Shown here piece by piece: positions 1 to 7,767 of a stretch of DNA of 14,335 nt. The notes beneath the pieces are model-generated. The model was not told the DNA's origin. It did no database searches and saw only the letters and a list, made by a program, of their open reading frames with translations. The translations under genes and the position numbers were made by a program. Location of the stretch: contig NHDL02000005.1 of the NCBI GenBank assembly GCA_002167555.2, positions 45,238-59,572 of the forward strand, in the 5' to 3' direction. Numbering within the stretch: the first letter of the stretch is position 1; the number at the start of each line of letters is the position of its first letter. The DNA is from Deltaproteobacteria bacterium TMED58 (GTDB lineage: Bacteria > Desulfobacterota_D > UBA1144).

Positions 1-1320
1 ACTGGTGGCTTTTTATCTGAAGAGCTTTCGTCAGAGAATAATGTAACTTTGATTGATAGAGATATTAATAAAATAAATCAAATTCAAACAAAGAATAAGT
101 TAGACATAAAAACAATTTGTGGTGATTGCGCAGATTTAAATTTATTTGAAGAGATTGATTTAAAATCAACTGATTTTTTTATTGCCTGTACAAACGATGA
201 CAAGCTTAATCTTTTGACCGCTATGTACTTAGAATCTGTACCTGGAATTCAAACACTTGTTGTTTTGAAGAATAATAAATATAAAGATTATCCTGGTAAA
301 GTTGGATTCCCTGAGATTAAAACTTTTTATCATGGTGATATAGTTTCTGAAAAAATTATGAACTTATTTGAAACTCCATATTCATGGGAGACGGATAAAA
401 TCGCAGATTCAACCATACTTTTTTTAAAGATAAAGATTGATGAGAATAGTCCATTACTTGGAAAGTCAATATATTCGCTTAATAAAGATGGTATTAATAA
501 ATGGAAGTTTTTAGCTGTAACTGAGGATCCATCAGGACAAAAGCTGAATTTTATTAAAGCGAATAGTCCTTCGACTAGATTAAAAAAGGACGATATTGTA
601 TTAGCTGTAGTATCGTATGATTTAGAGAGAGAGTTTGAAGAAACTTACTTTTCAAATGAGGATGTTGAGTTAAGTAATATATTCATCGTTGGAGGAAGCT
701 ACATAGCTTCTAATGTAGCTAAAAAATTAGTTAGAAGGAAATGTAATGTTAAATTGATTGTCTCTGATAAGGCACGTGCTAGAGAGTTATCAGATGAGTT
801 AAATGATGTGCAGATTATATTAGGAGAGCCAACAAATGAGGATTTACTAAAAGATAATGGTGTTGGTGAAGAATGTGATTATTTCCTTGCACTAACTGAT
901 GATGATGAAATTAATGTTTTAAGCGCTTTATTGTCAAATAAATTAAAAGCTAAGAATTCTTTAGTTGTATATTCGAAATCAGAATATCAGAATGTTATAA
1001 ACAGTATTGGAGCTGAAAGAGAAATTAATACTAAGTTCTCAATATCAGGGGAAATTAATTCATATTTAATGAGAAAGCAATATTCTCATGAGACAATTGT
1101 AGACGAGAATACTAAGATTTTTGAATTTGAAGCGAAGGAAGAATTAGACATTAAAAATATATCTGATGACATATCCTTGGCCTTTATATTAAGAGAAACT
1201 CAAAATGGCAGGGTAATTATAGATCCCGAAGATGATAAAATCGCCAAAGGTGATTATGTAATCGCCGTTACACTAAATTCACAAGCTGAGAAGGATTTAG
1301 AATCTAAAATTTTAGGATGA
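1..1320 (+). CDS. trkA: Trk potassium uptake protein TrkA, partial (5' end cut by window edge)
   Basis: Peripheral cytoplasmic NAD(H)/nucleotide-binding regulator of the TrkH potassium channel. The frame is open from base 1 and begins inside the first Rossmann motif (TGGFLSEEL, then LIDRD at bases 49-63), so only about nine N-terminal residues are missing. The TTG at base 49 is an internal Leu codon, not a start. Two RCK units are visible: RCK_N (GDCAD, then ACTNDD) followed by an RCK_C domain, then a second RCK_N from about base 676 and a final RCK_C. About 439 residues are visible, against 458 in E. coli TrkA. The second glycine-rich motif reads GGSYIA (bases 691-708) where GGGxxG is usual, so nucleotide binding there is doubtful. 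The TGA stop overlaps the trkH ATG (ATGA), which implies translational coupling. The identification is firm. Confidence 0.95.
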   Translation, partial: TGGFLSEELSSENNVTLIDRDINKINQIQTKNKLDIKTICGDCADLNLFEEIDLKSTDFFIACTNDDKLNLLTAMYLESVPGIQTLVVLKNNKYKDYPGKVGFPEIKTFYHGDIVSEKIMNLFETPYSWETDKIADSTILFLKIKIDENSPLLGKSIYSLNKDGINKWKFLAVTEDPSGQKLNFIKANSPSTRLKKDDIVLAVVSYDLEREFEETYFSNEDVELSNIFIVGGSYIASNVAKKLVRRKCNVKLIVSDKARARELSDELNDVQIILGEPTNEDLLKDNGVGEECDYFLALTDDDEINVLSALLSNKLKAKNSLVVYSKSEYQNVINSIGAEREINTKFSISGEINSYLMRKQYSHETIVDENTKIFEFEAKEELDIKNISDDISLAFILRETQNGRVIIDPEDDKIAKGDYVIAVTLNSQAEKDLESKILG

Positions 1321-2855
1321 ATTTAAAAAAGTCAGGCTATTTGATATCCAAGTTTATTAATTATTTTGGACTTTTTTTACTAGTCCCCCTAGTGGTATTC
1401 TTGTTCCCATTAGAAAATTTATCAGATAAGCCATTATATAATCAAGCAGTTCCATTTATTTTATCTTCCTTATTAACGTTGATTCTAGGGTTCGCTCTTA
1501 CTAAAATTTTTGATGATCCAAGTTCTGTAAAAGAAGACTTAAGTCGCAAAGATGGATTTTTACTCGCCTCAATGATTTGGTTAATGGCAGGTCTCTTAGG
1601 TTCACTACCCTATATTTTTTCATCAATCAATTTGTTTGGACTGAGTGAGTTTCCAATTTTTAAAGAAAATGTAATAACAAATTCAATATTTGAATCTATC
1701 TCAGGTATTACAACAACTGGTGCCACGACATTTAGTCCTTTTCCTGATGTGGCAAACCACCAATTCTTAATTTTTTGGCGTTCTTTATGTCAGTGGCTGG
1801 GAGGAATTGGAATAATTCTTTTAGTTCTTGTAGTTTTTCCTAGGATTTCTGTCGGTGTTATGCAAATCGCTACTGATCAAGAAGGCTCTGGACCCCAGAA
1901 AGAAAGGATTACTCCAAGATTATACGAGACAGGCATAACTCTATTATATATTTATATTGGGTTATCACTTACACTTGGTGTTTTACTTTATACTTTGACA
2001 AATCTTAATTTGTTCGACTCTATCGTACATACTCTTAGCACTGTTTCATCTGGCGGCTTCTCTAGCTACCCTTTAAATATAGAATCTTTAGATTGTATCC
2101 TAATAGAGTCAATCATTGCACTCTTTATGTTTTTATCTGGAATCAGCTTCGCTATTTTTTATTTTTTAATAAGTGGAAATTATAAAAAAATTTTAGAAAA
2201 CTCTGAATTGAAGGCATATATCTTGATAAACCTCCTATTGATTGTTTTTGTTATCTTTTCGCTAAATAAATTTTATAATTTTGAATCTTTTTATCAAACA
2301 ATTAGATACGGAATTTTTCAATCAATTTCTTTATCGACTGGTACAGGCTTTACCTCATTTAATTTTGATTTATGGACCAAGCACACAAAAATTATCTTAC
2401 TAATTTTTATGATTCTTGGGGGGTGCTCTGGCTCAACAACTGGGGGAATTAAAATTATAAGATTACTGATTATATTCAAAAGAATGATAATTGAAATAAA
2501 AAGGAGAGTCAGTCCAAATATAGTAGCTACGGTAAAAATTAATGGTAAATCAGTTGATGAAGAAATCGTATCTGGTGTTTTTAGTTTTATGGGCCTCTAT
2601 GTAGTGATTTGTACAATCTCTCCAATGTTGATAATGATTTTTGAAAGCGATATAACTGCTTTTAGTGCCTTTTCTGCTGTTTTATCTTGTATAACGAATG
2701 TAGGTCCAGGATTTGAACAAGTTAACCCTCATGAACATTATGCTTTTTTTACAAATAGTTCTAAGTTCTTACTATCATTTTTAATGATACTAGGAAGGCT
2801 AGAAATATTTACTATTTTTGCTTTATTAATTCCTTCATTTTGGAAAAAATATTAA
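1317..2855 (+). CDS. trkH: Trk potassium uptake channel/transporter TrkH
   Basis: Inner-membrane potassium-translocating subunit of the Trk system (SKT superfamily), which works with the TrkA gene overlapping it by 4 bases. It has 512 residues, slightly longer than E. coli TrkH (about 483). All four pore-loop selectivity segments are recognisable: ISGITTTGAT (about 128-137), TVSSGGF (242-248), LSTGTGF (339-345) and TNVGPGF (460-466). The intramembrane gating-loop sequence GGCSGSTTGGIK lies at 368-379. Many hydrophobic helices run through the protein, starting with LFLLVPLVVFLF near the N terminus. The start at 1317 is fixed by the ATGA overlap; no clear Shine-Dalgarno sequence precedes it, consistent with coupling to trkA. 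No disruption is seen. Confidence 0.96.
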   Translation: MNLKKSGYLISKFINYFGLFLLVPLVVFLFPLENLSDKPLYNQAVPFILSSLLTLILGFALTKIFDDPSSVKEDLSRKDGFLLASMIWLMAGLLGSLPYIFSSINLFGLSEFPIFKENVITNSIFESISGITTTGATTFSPFPDVANHQFLIFWRSLCQWLGGIGIILLVLVVFPRISVGVMQIATDQEGSGPQKERITPRLYETGITLLYIYIGLSLTLGVLLYTLTNLNLFDSIVHTLSTVSSGGFSSYPLNIESLDCILIESIIALFMFLSGISFAIFYFLISGNYKKILENSELKAYILINLLLIVFVIFSLNKFYNFESFYQTIRYGIFQSISLSTGTGFTSFNFDLWTKHTKIILLIFMILGGCSGSTTGGIKIIRLLIIFKRMIIEIKRRVSPNIVATVKINGKSVDEEIVSGVFSFMGLYVVICTISPMLIMIFESDITAFSAFSAVLSCITNVGPGFEQVNPHEHYAFFTNSSKFLLSFLMILGRLEIFTIFALLIPSFWKKY

Positions 2856-2874
2856 AATATTTGTGTTAATATTT
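2847..2874. repeat. AT-only inverted repeat between trkH and ribF
   Basis: A perfect 9-base inverted repeat, AAATATTAA (2847-2855) and TTAATATTT (2866-2874), is separated by 10 bases. The left arm includes the trkH stop codon and the right arm ends 7 bases before the ribF ATG. All pairs are A-T, so a stem in RNA would be weak. It is not followed by a T-run, so it is a poor terminator. It could be an operator, an RNA-decay boundary or chance in AT-rich DNA. Confidence 0.3.
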
Positions 2875-2881
2875 CTTTAAA

Positions 2882-3778
2882 ATGACTATGCAAAACTCAT
2901 CAACATTATTAATAGGGAACTTTGATGGAGTCCACTTGGGACACCAATCATTGATAAATTTTGCAAAAAAGATTGCATCTAGTTCCAATACAGAGCTATC
3001 TCTTGTAACTTTTTGTCCCCATCCTAGGGAGATAATCTTAAAAAAAAGTATCGATTTAATTATCCCATATAGCGAAAAGATAGAAATTCTTAAGACTTGT
3101 TTTATAGATAATGTAGTTGAAATTAAATTTACTGATGAAATCTCTAAAATGAATCCTGATGATTTTATTAAAACTTATTTGGAAAAGAGTAATCCATTGA
3201 ATATTGTTGTTGGAAAAAATTTCAGATTTGGCTCAAAAGCATCAGGCGATCTTGATACTTTAAGAAATTATAAGAATTCAAAGTTCAATGTGCATGCAAT
3301 TGATATAGAAGAAATTTCAGGGAAAAGGATTAGTTCAACCTTTATTAAAAATCTCTTAAGTGAAGGTAAAATTAAAGATGCCAACAGCTTTTTAGGACGA
3401 AACTATTATATTAAAGGAGAAGTAGTTGAAGGTGAGAAAAGAGGAAGAGAGATAGGATTTCCTACAACAAACTTAAAAACAAATTGGAATTTCTTACCCA
3501 AAGAAGGCGTGTATGTTACTCATATTTACGTTAAGGGTGTCAAATATGAAGGAATAACAAATATAGGGTATAGACCTACATTTGGAAAAAAGGATTTGCT
3601 AATTGAATCTCATTTGTTTGATTTTGATGAATTTATTTATGGGGCCAATATTAAAATTGAGTTTATAGAAAGAATTAGAAGTGAAAAAAAGTTTGATAGG
3701 GTCGAAGAACTTATAGAGAATATAAAGAAAGATGTAGAGTTCGCAAAAAAACTTTTTACTAAGGATGAGATTATATGA
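2882..3778 (+). CDS. ribF: Bifunctional riboflavin kinase / FAD synthetase RibF
   Basis: Cytosolic enzyme that phosphorylates riboflavin to FMN and then adenylates FMN to FAD. The N-terminal nucleotidyltransferase domain shows GNFDGVHLGHQ (12-22), FRFG (114-117) and RISSTFIKNLL (149-159). The C-terminal riboflavin kinase domain shows GREIGFPTTNL (188-198), GVYV (209-212), NIGYRPTFG (227-235) and the expected catalytic Glu in IESHLFD (E242). Its 298 residues are a little under the usual 305-315. The shortfall is at the N terminus, where only 11 residues precede GNFDGVH. An in-frame TAA at 2867-2869 rules out a longer start. No convincing Shine-Dalgarno sequence precedes ATG 2882; ATG 2888 is an alternative. 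It lies 26 bases after trkH and overlaps aroE by 4 bases. Confidence 0.95.
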   Translation: MTMQNSSTLLIGNFDGVHLGHQSLINFAKKIASSSNTELSLVTFCPHPREIILKKSIDLIIPYSEKIEILKTCFIDNVVEIKFTDEISKMNPDDFIKTYLEKSNPLNIVVGKNFRFGSKASGDLDTLRNYKNSKFNVHAIDIEEISGKRISSTFIKNLLSEGKIKDANSFLGRNYYIKGEVVEGEKRGREIGFPTTNLKTNWNFLPKEGVYVTHIYVKGVKYEGITNIGYRPTFGKKDLLIESHLFDFDEFIYGANIKIEFIERIRSEKKFDRVEELIENIKKDVEFAKKLFTKDEII

Positions 3779-4617
3779 TTTCTGGAAACACTAAAGTATA
3801 TTCTGTTATTGGCAACCCTGTTAAGCACAGCAAGTCTCCAAATATGCACAATGCTGCCTTTCAAGCATTAAATATTAATGCTTGCTATGTCCCATTGGAA
3901 CCTAGGAATGAAGACTTAAAAAATATATGTAATTTAATAAAGTTTGGGATTATTTCTGGGTCAAATGTAACCATACCTTTTAAAGAATCAGTTATGGAAT
4001 ATGTTGATGTATTGACAGATGAGGCATCTATGATTGGCTCAGTAAATACACTGTATTCAAGAGATGGAAAACTTGTAGGCAATAATACTGATGGTCTAGG
4101 TTTTAAAAAATCACTTTTTTCTGATTTAGGATTTGCTCCCTTAGAAAAGTCAGCAATAATTTTAGGAGCAGGAGGAGCTGCAAAGGCTGTAACTGCAAAA
4201 TTATGCCAAGCTGAATTAAAAACACTGGCTATATTTGATATTGATTTAAAAAGAGCAGAAGAGTTAGTTAAACATATTTCTAATTTTAACTATAAAACAA
4301 AAGTCATATTGATTGATTCTTCTCAAGTAGACTCATATTCTAACCAAAGTGACTTAATAGTTAACTGTACACCGATTGGTATGAAAGATGATGACCCAGT
4401 ATTGGTATCTAAAGAGGCAATAACAAATAATCATTGGGTTTATGATTTGGTATATACCCCTCCTATGACAAAACTTCTTACTAATGCTCAGGAGGTTGGA
4501 GCTAAAGTTTTAAATGGCATGGATATGTTAGCTTATCAAGGTGCAGAAAGTTTAAGTATTTGGGAGAATGTTGACCCACCATATGAAATCATGAAAAAGG
4601 AATTATCAAATGCGTAA
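3775..4617 (+). CDS. aroE: Shikimate dehydrogenase (possibly NAD-preferring)
   Basis: Reduces 3-dehydroshikimate to shikimate in the pathway to aromatic amino acids. It has 280 residues, a normal length. Substrate-site motifs are intact: KHSKSPNMHNAAF (17-29), NVTIPFK with catalytic Lys70 (64-70), NNTDG with Asp106 (103-107) and GMDMLAYQGAESL (248-260). The dinucleotide site GAGGAAKA is at 131-138 and NCTPIGM at 197-203. The strand after the glycine-rich loop ends FDIDLKRAEEL (154-164) rather than the NRT..R/K pattern typical of NADP-specific AroE. An acidic residue there is associated with NAD use in quinate/shikimate dehydrogenases, so cofactor preference may differ (inference). The ATG overlaps the ribF stop (ATGA), with GGATGAG just upstream. 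It overlaps thrC by 8 bases. Confidence 0.93.
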   Translation: MISGNTKVYSVIGNPVKHSKSPNMHNAAFQALNINACYVPLEPRNEDLKNICNLIKFGIISGSNVTIPFKESVMEYVDVLTDEASMIGSVNTLYSRDGKLVGNNTDGLGFKKSLFSDLGFAPLEKSAIILGAGGAAKAVTAKLCQAELKTLAIFDIDLKRAEELVKHISNFNYKTKVILIDSSQVDSYSNQSDLIVNCTPIGMKDDDPVLVSKEAITNNHWVYDLVYTPPMTKLLTNAQEVGAKVLNGMDMLAYQGAESLSIWENVDPPYEIMKKELSNA

Positions 4618-5938
4618 TCATAGTTGCTGGTTTCAAAGCATTGAAGATCCTAAGTATAAATATGATATTGGAGAAATACTTTATAGATGTCCAAATACAG
4701 GAAGTCTCTTAGAGGTTGAACATAATGTTAAGGAACTAAAAAAAGACAGCCCAGAATATTGGAAGAACTTATTTGATTCCCGTTATAGAAAACAGAGTTG
4801 GCCATATGGTAGTGGAGTATGGGGAAAAAAAGAGTGGGTTGTTCCATTTGTAGAAGATAAAAACATTGTCTCAATGTATGAAGGTGGCACCAATTTATTT
4901 TGGGCGGATAAATATGGAAAACAAATAGGCGTTGAAGATTTATGGATCAAAATGTGTGGAAACAGTCATACAGGATCTTTTAAAGATTTAGGAATGACAG
5001 TTTTAGTTTCGGCAGTTAAGCAAATCATTTCAAACGGCACTGAAATTAGAGCACTAGCTTGTGCATCTACTGGAGATACATCTGCAGCTCTAAGTGCATA
5101 TTGTGCAGCAGCAGGTTTAAAATCAATTGTTTTCCTTCCTCGAAATAAAGTGTCTGTTGCGCAATTGGTTCAACCTTTGGCTAATGGAGCTTCGGTAATA
5201 TCACTTGATACAGATTTTGATGGTTGCATGAAAATTGTTCAGGAGGTATGCAAAAAGCAGCAGATATATTTAGCAAACTCTATAAATTCATTAAGAATAG
5301 AGGGACAAAAAACTATAAGCATTGAGCTATGCCAGCAATTTGATTGGGCAATACCTGACTGGGTTATTATTCCTGGAGGTAATCTAGGAAATATCTCTGC
5401 ATTAGGAAAAGGTTTTTTAATGCTTAAAGATATGGGGTTAATTTCTAAACTACCTAGACTTGTTTGTGCACAGTCTCAAAATGCAAATCCACTTTATCAA
5501 AGCTATCTAAACAATTTTGAAACATTTGAACCTGTATTAGCTAAAACTACTTTAGCAAATGCAATACAAATTGGTGACCCTGTTAGTGTTAATAAGGCTA
5601 TAAAAATTTTAAAAGAATTTGACGGCATAGTTGAGCAAGCAAGTGAAGAGGAACTTGCAAGTGCCTCTGCTAGGGTTGATTTAACAGGAACTTTTAACTG
5701 TCCGCATACCGGAGTTGCAATTACAGCTTTTGAAAAGCTAGTTAATAATAAGGTTATTAAAAAAACTGATAAAGTAGTAGTTATCTCAACAGCTCATGGC
5801 CTTAAATTTGTAGACTTTAAAATTAATTATCATTTAGAAAAATTAAGTGAAATATCCAATAAGTTCTCAAACCACCCTATAGAAGTTGAGGCTAGTACAG
5901 ATAAAGTTATGCAGATTCTAGACTCAAAAGTTTTATAG
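4610..5938 (+). CDS. thrC: Threonine synthase (PLP-dependent)
   Basis: Converts O-phosphohomoserine to threonine and phosphate. It has 442 residues and the PLP fold type II layout: the Schiff-base Lys125 in TGSFKDLGM (121-129), the loop ASTGDTSAALSAY (152-164) and the phosphate-binding GGNLGN (256-261). The C-terminal part has CPHTG and VVISTAHGLKF. The N terminus (IGEILYRCPNTGSLLEVEH) resembles the small ribbon at the start of the plant/cyanobacterial-type enzyme, but of its metal-binding cysteines only one (C27) remains in place, so it probably does not bind zinc. This is not the E. coli-type ThrC, whose N terminus differs. The start overlaps the aroE end by 8 bases and has AAGGA about 8 bases upstream. 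thiE follows after 1 base. Confidence 0.92.
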   Translation: MRNHSCWFQSIEDPKYKYDIGEILYRCPNTGSLLEVEHNVKELKKDSPEYWKNLFDSRYRKQSWPYGSGVWGKKEWVVPFVEDKNIVSMYEGGTNLFWADKYGKQIGVEDLWIKMCGNSHTGSFKDLGMTVLVSAVKQIISNGTEIRALACASTGDTSAALSAYCAAAGLKSIVFLPRNKVSVAQLVQPLANGASVISLDTDFDGCMKIVQEVCKKQQIYLANSINSLRIEGQKTISIELCQQFDWAIPDWVIIPGGNLGNISALGKGFLMLKDMGLISKLPRLVCAQSQNANPLYQSYLNNFETFEPVLAKTTLANAIQIGDPVSVNKAIKILKEFDGIVEQASEEELASASARVDLTGTFNCPHTGVAITAFEKLVNNKVIKKTDKVVVISTAHGLKFVDFKINYHLEKLSEISNKFSNHPIEVEASTDKVMQILDSKVL

Positions 5939-5939
5939 A

Positions 5940-6572
5940 ATGAAAGATTTTTCGGGCCTGTATGTAATCACAGATGAGAACTTAATCAATCAAAAAAACT
6001 ATTTTGATATAATTAACTCTGTTTTAATTCATAAGCCAACATTTATTCAATTGAGAATAAAGGGATTAAGCAAAGAAGAGGTTTTATATAAAGCAAAGAG
6101 AATTCGGGAATTATCTTTAAAATATGATGTTAAATTTATAATTAATGATAATGTTGAAGTTGCAATTGAATCCGGTGCCGATGGTGTACATATTGGTAAA
6201 TTTGATGAAAATTTTAATAAAGTTAGAAAAAAAATTGGCGATGATAAAATTATAGGAGTTTCCTGCTACGGAGATATTGATAGATGCATTAAATTTTCGG
6301 ATTTAGGTGCAGACTATATTGCAATAGGGACCCCATATTTTACTAAGACCAAGCCAGATAGGGAAAGAACAGATTTAGATCAAATGTCTAAAATAGTTAC
6401 AACTATTGAATCAACACCAATATTTGCAATTGGAGGAATTGATAAATCTAATATTGATGAAATTAAAGGTACTGGTGTAGATGGAGTGGCAGTAATTAAC
6501 GCAATTTTTAATCAAGATAATCCCTCAAGTGAAACACTAAAGCTAATCAGTTTTTTTAATAAAAGTATTTAA
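5940..6572 (+). CDS. thiE: Thiamine-phosphate synthase ThiE
   Basis: Joins hydroxymethylpyrimidine diphosphate and thiazole phosphate to give thiamine phosphate. It has 210 residues, the normal TIM-barrel length. Family motifs in order: GLYVITD (6-12), IQLRIKG with the pyrophosphate-contacting Arg39 and Lys41 (36-42), FIINDN (66-71), GADGVHIG (79-86), GVS (106-108), AIGTPYFTKTKP (128-139), AIGGI (163-167) and GVAVINAIF (182-190). In the canonical REK the middle Glu is Ile here. It starts 1 base after the thrC stop with no Shine-Dalgarno sequence, so it is probably translated by coupling. No other thiamine gene is in the window. Its last 30 bases overlap the 3' end of the oppositely oriented gene at 6543-7616. 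Confidence 0.93.
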   Translation: MKDFSGLYVITDENLINQKNYFDIINSVLIHKPTFIQLRIKGLSKEEVLYKAKRIRELSLKYDVKFIINDNVEVAIESGADGVHIGKFDENFNKVRKKIGDDKIIGVSCYGDIDRCIKFSDLGADYIAIGTPYFTKTKPDRERTDLDQMSKIVTTIESTPIFAIGGIDKSNIDEIKGTGVDGVAVINAIFNQDNPSSETLKLISFFNKSI

Positions 6573-7616
6573 TTTTTTTTGATTTCTTTTAAAACCCTCT
6601 AGTCTCTCAGCTAGAGAATGACTAATTAATGGAAGTGCAATTGTTGCATCGCAATAGCACTGAGCAAGTTCTCCATTTGGATCCTCTTTCCCCCATGAGA
6701 CAGCTTCTTCAAAGGTGCAACCGGACAATCCACCCCACTGGGGTGAATCAGTTGTAATTTGTACGGCATATTTATGAGGATAATAAGCTTCCTGAGTTCC
6801 AACACTATCTCTATATTGAGGGTTACTTCTATTTGGTACCTCGCGCTCGTTGTATAGCAAATCAGCTGTGACCGATATTAGCTGAATCCAGTCCTTAGGT
6901 ACCCCACCACCTATATATATAACCCCCGTATCTTTTACGTGCTCAGCTAAAGACATATATTCTCTATAATCTTTAATAGAATCTATAGTTAAATTAAAAC
7001 CCTTTGATGCAGCAATTAGACTAGCATCACCATACGGACTATCAGGAAAAGCAGGACAAAAAATTGGGACATCTTTTTTAGCAGCTGATGAGACTATTGA
7101 AAGAATATTTTTATCATAAAGCCAATTTCCAAATTCAAATAAAAATTCTCTTGATGAGTAATTGTAATCATCCTTAAGTGTTAATGTGAATTCAGCTATT
7201 AATTCTGTCATTTCTAGATATTCAAGCTCGTCTCCCAGAACATCATAATATCTGTTGTAACCTTTTTTAAATAAATCACTATCAGATTCAATATGTGAAG
7301 ATTGAATATAGCTTCCACCCATAGCCTCAACTATGTCCTCAGATATATTTGCCCCCGTTGGGACTAAAACATCAATCAGATTATTTTCTATAAACCAGTT
7401 GATAATTTTCCATTGCCCTGTTGTAGATAAGGAACCTGCATATCCAAAAAAAATCGTAATATTTGGATCTTTTGCCATTTTTTCTATAGCTGCTATGGCT
7501 TTTGCTAAACTTTTCCCTTGAAAACCTGTATTTTCCATTAATGTCATAAGTTCAGATATTGATCTATTTGCTTTAACATCAATAGACTGCACTTTTTTCT
7601 TTCCGTTAATATCCAT
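6543..7616 (-). CDS. Deoxyhypusine synthase-family protein (possible homospermidine synthase)
   Basis: A 357-residue member of the NAD-dependent deoxyhypusine synthase superfamily. The aminobutyl-accepting lysine motif is present as EAVSWGK (304-310, K310), followed by a ...CDATIALPLISHSLAE tail as in the family. LVPTGANISEDI (84-95) and IYIGGGVPKDW (233-243) form the expected NAD-site loops. Eukaryotic and archaeal enzymes have a KHH at the last position; here it is KDW. Bacteria have no eIF5A to modify, and bacterial relatives have been linked to polyamine synthesis, mainly homospermidine; that assignment is inference here. The start is supported by AGGAG (complement of 7627-7631) 10 bases upstream. 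It is divergent from the aminotransferase gene and converges on thiE with a 30-base overlap. Confidence 0.85.
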   Translation of the reverse strand: MDINGKKKVQSIDVKANRSISELMTLMENTGFQGKSLAKAIAAIEKMAKDPNITIFFGYAGSLSTTGQWKIINWFIENNLIDVLVPTGANISEDIVEAMGGSYIQSSHIESDSDLFKKGYNRYYDVLGDELEYLEMTELIAEFTLTLKDDYNYSSREFLFEFGNWLYDKNILSIVSSAAKKDVPIFCPAFPDSPYGDASLIAASKGFNLTIDSIKDYREYMSLAEHVKDTGVIYIGGGVPKDWIQLISVTADLLYNEREVPNRSNPQYRDSVGTQEAYYPHKYAVQITTDSPQWGGLSGCTFEEAVSWGKEDPNGELAQCYCDATIALPLISHSLAERLEGFKRNQKKLNTFIKKTD

Positions 7617-7626
7617 ATATTACAGA

Positions 7627-7631
7627 CTCCT
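7627..7631 (-). promoter_or_regulatory. Ribosome binding site of the DHS-family gene
   Basis: The minus strand reads AGGAG with a 10-base spacer to the ATG at 7616, which supports that start. Confidence 0.65.
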
Positions 7632-7657
7632 AATAGGCCCTTATTACTCAATATACC

Positions 7658-7673
7658 TAAGATTAATATCTTA
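7658..7673. promoter_or_regulatory. Palindromic site in divergent spacer (candidate operator)
   Basis: TAAGAT-TAAT-ATCTTA has perfect 6-base arms around a 4-base centre. It is in the spacer between the DHS-family gene and the aminotransferase gene, just upstream of a minus-strand TATATT (complement of 7650-7655) that could be the -10 box of the DHS-family gene. It could bind a dimeric repressor. The arms are short and AT-rich, so chance is possible. Confidence 0.25.
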
Positions 7674-7699
7674 AAAAAGTTAAGAATAGAATAAATGTG

Positions 7700-7727
7700 T
7701 AGACAAAGAAGATATATATTTTATACT
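7700..7727 (+). promoter_or_regulatory. Sigma-70-like promoter for the aminotransferase-protease pair
   Basis: TAGACA (7700-7705) and TATACT (7722-7727) each match the -35 and -10 consensus at five of six positions and are 16 bases apart. Transcription would start near 7734, giving a leader of about 40 bases before ATG 7774. This is the best promoter match I found in the window. Confidence 0.5.
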
Positions 7728-7761
7728 TTTTATCTTTAGTTTAGCTATGTAATAATACCTC

Positions 7762-7767
7762 GGAGGG
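7762..7767 (+). promoter_or_regulatory. Strong ribosome binding site of the aminotransferase gene
   Basis: GGAGGG sits 6 bases before ATG 7774. It is among the strongest Shine-Dalgarno matches in the window and agrees with other signs of high expression of this gene. Confidence 0.7.

Noticed and set aside
49-51. TTG at base 49 as the start of trkA
   Set aside because: The frame is open to base 1 and the preceding 16 codons encode the TGGFLSEEL part of the first Rossmann motif, so this TTG is an internal leucine.
3637-3864. Antisense open frame across the ribF/aroE junction (minus strand)
   Set aside because: It is covered by two well-identified genes on the other strand, has no recognisable domain and is low-complexity (Ser/Phe-rich), as expected from the complement of AT-rich coding DNA.
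6597-6616. Hairpin CTCTAG-8-CTAGAG just after thiE as a terminator
   Set aside because: The 6-base stem is not followed by a T-run on the plus strand, and it lies inside the coding sequence of the DHS-family gene, so it does not qualify.
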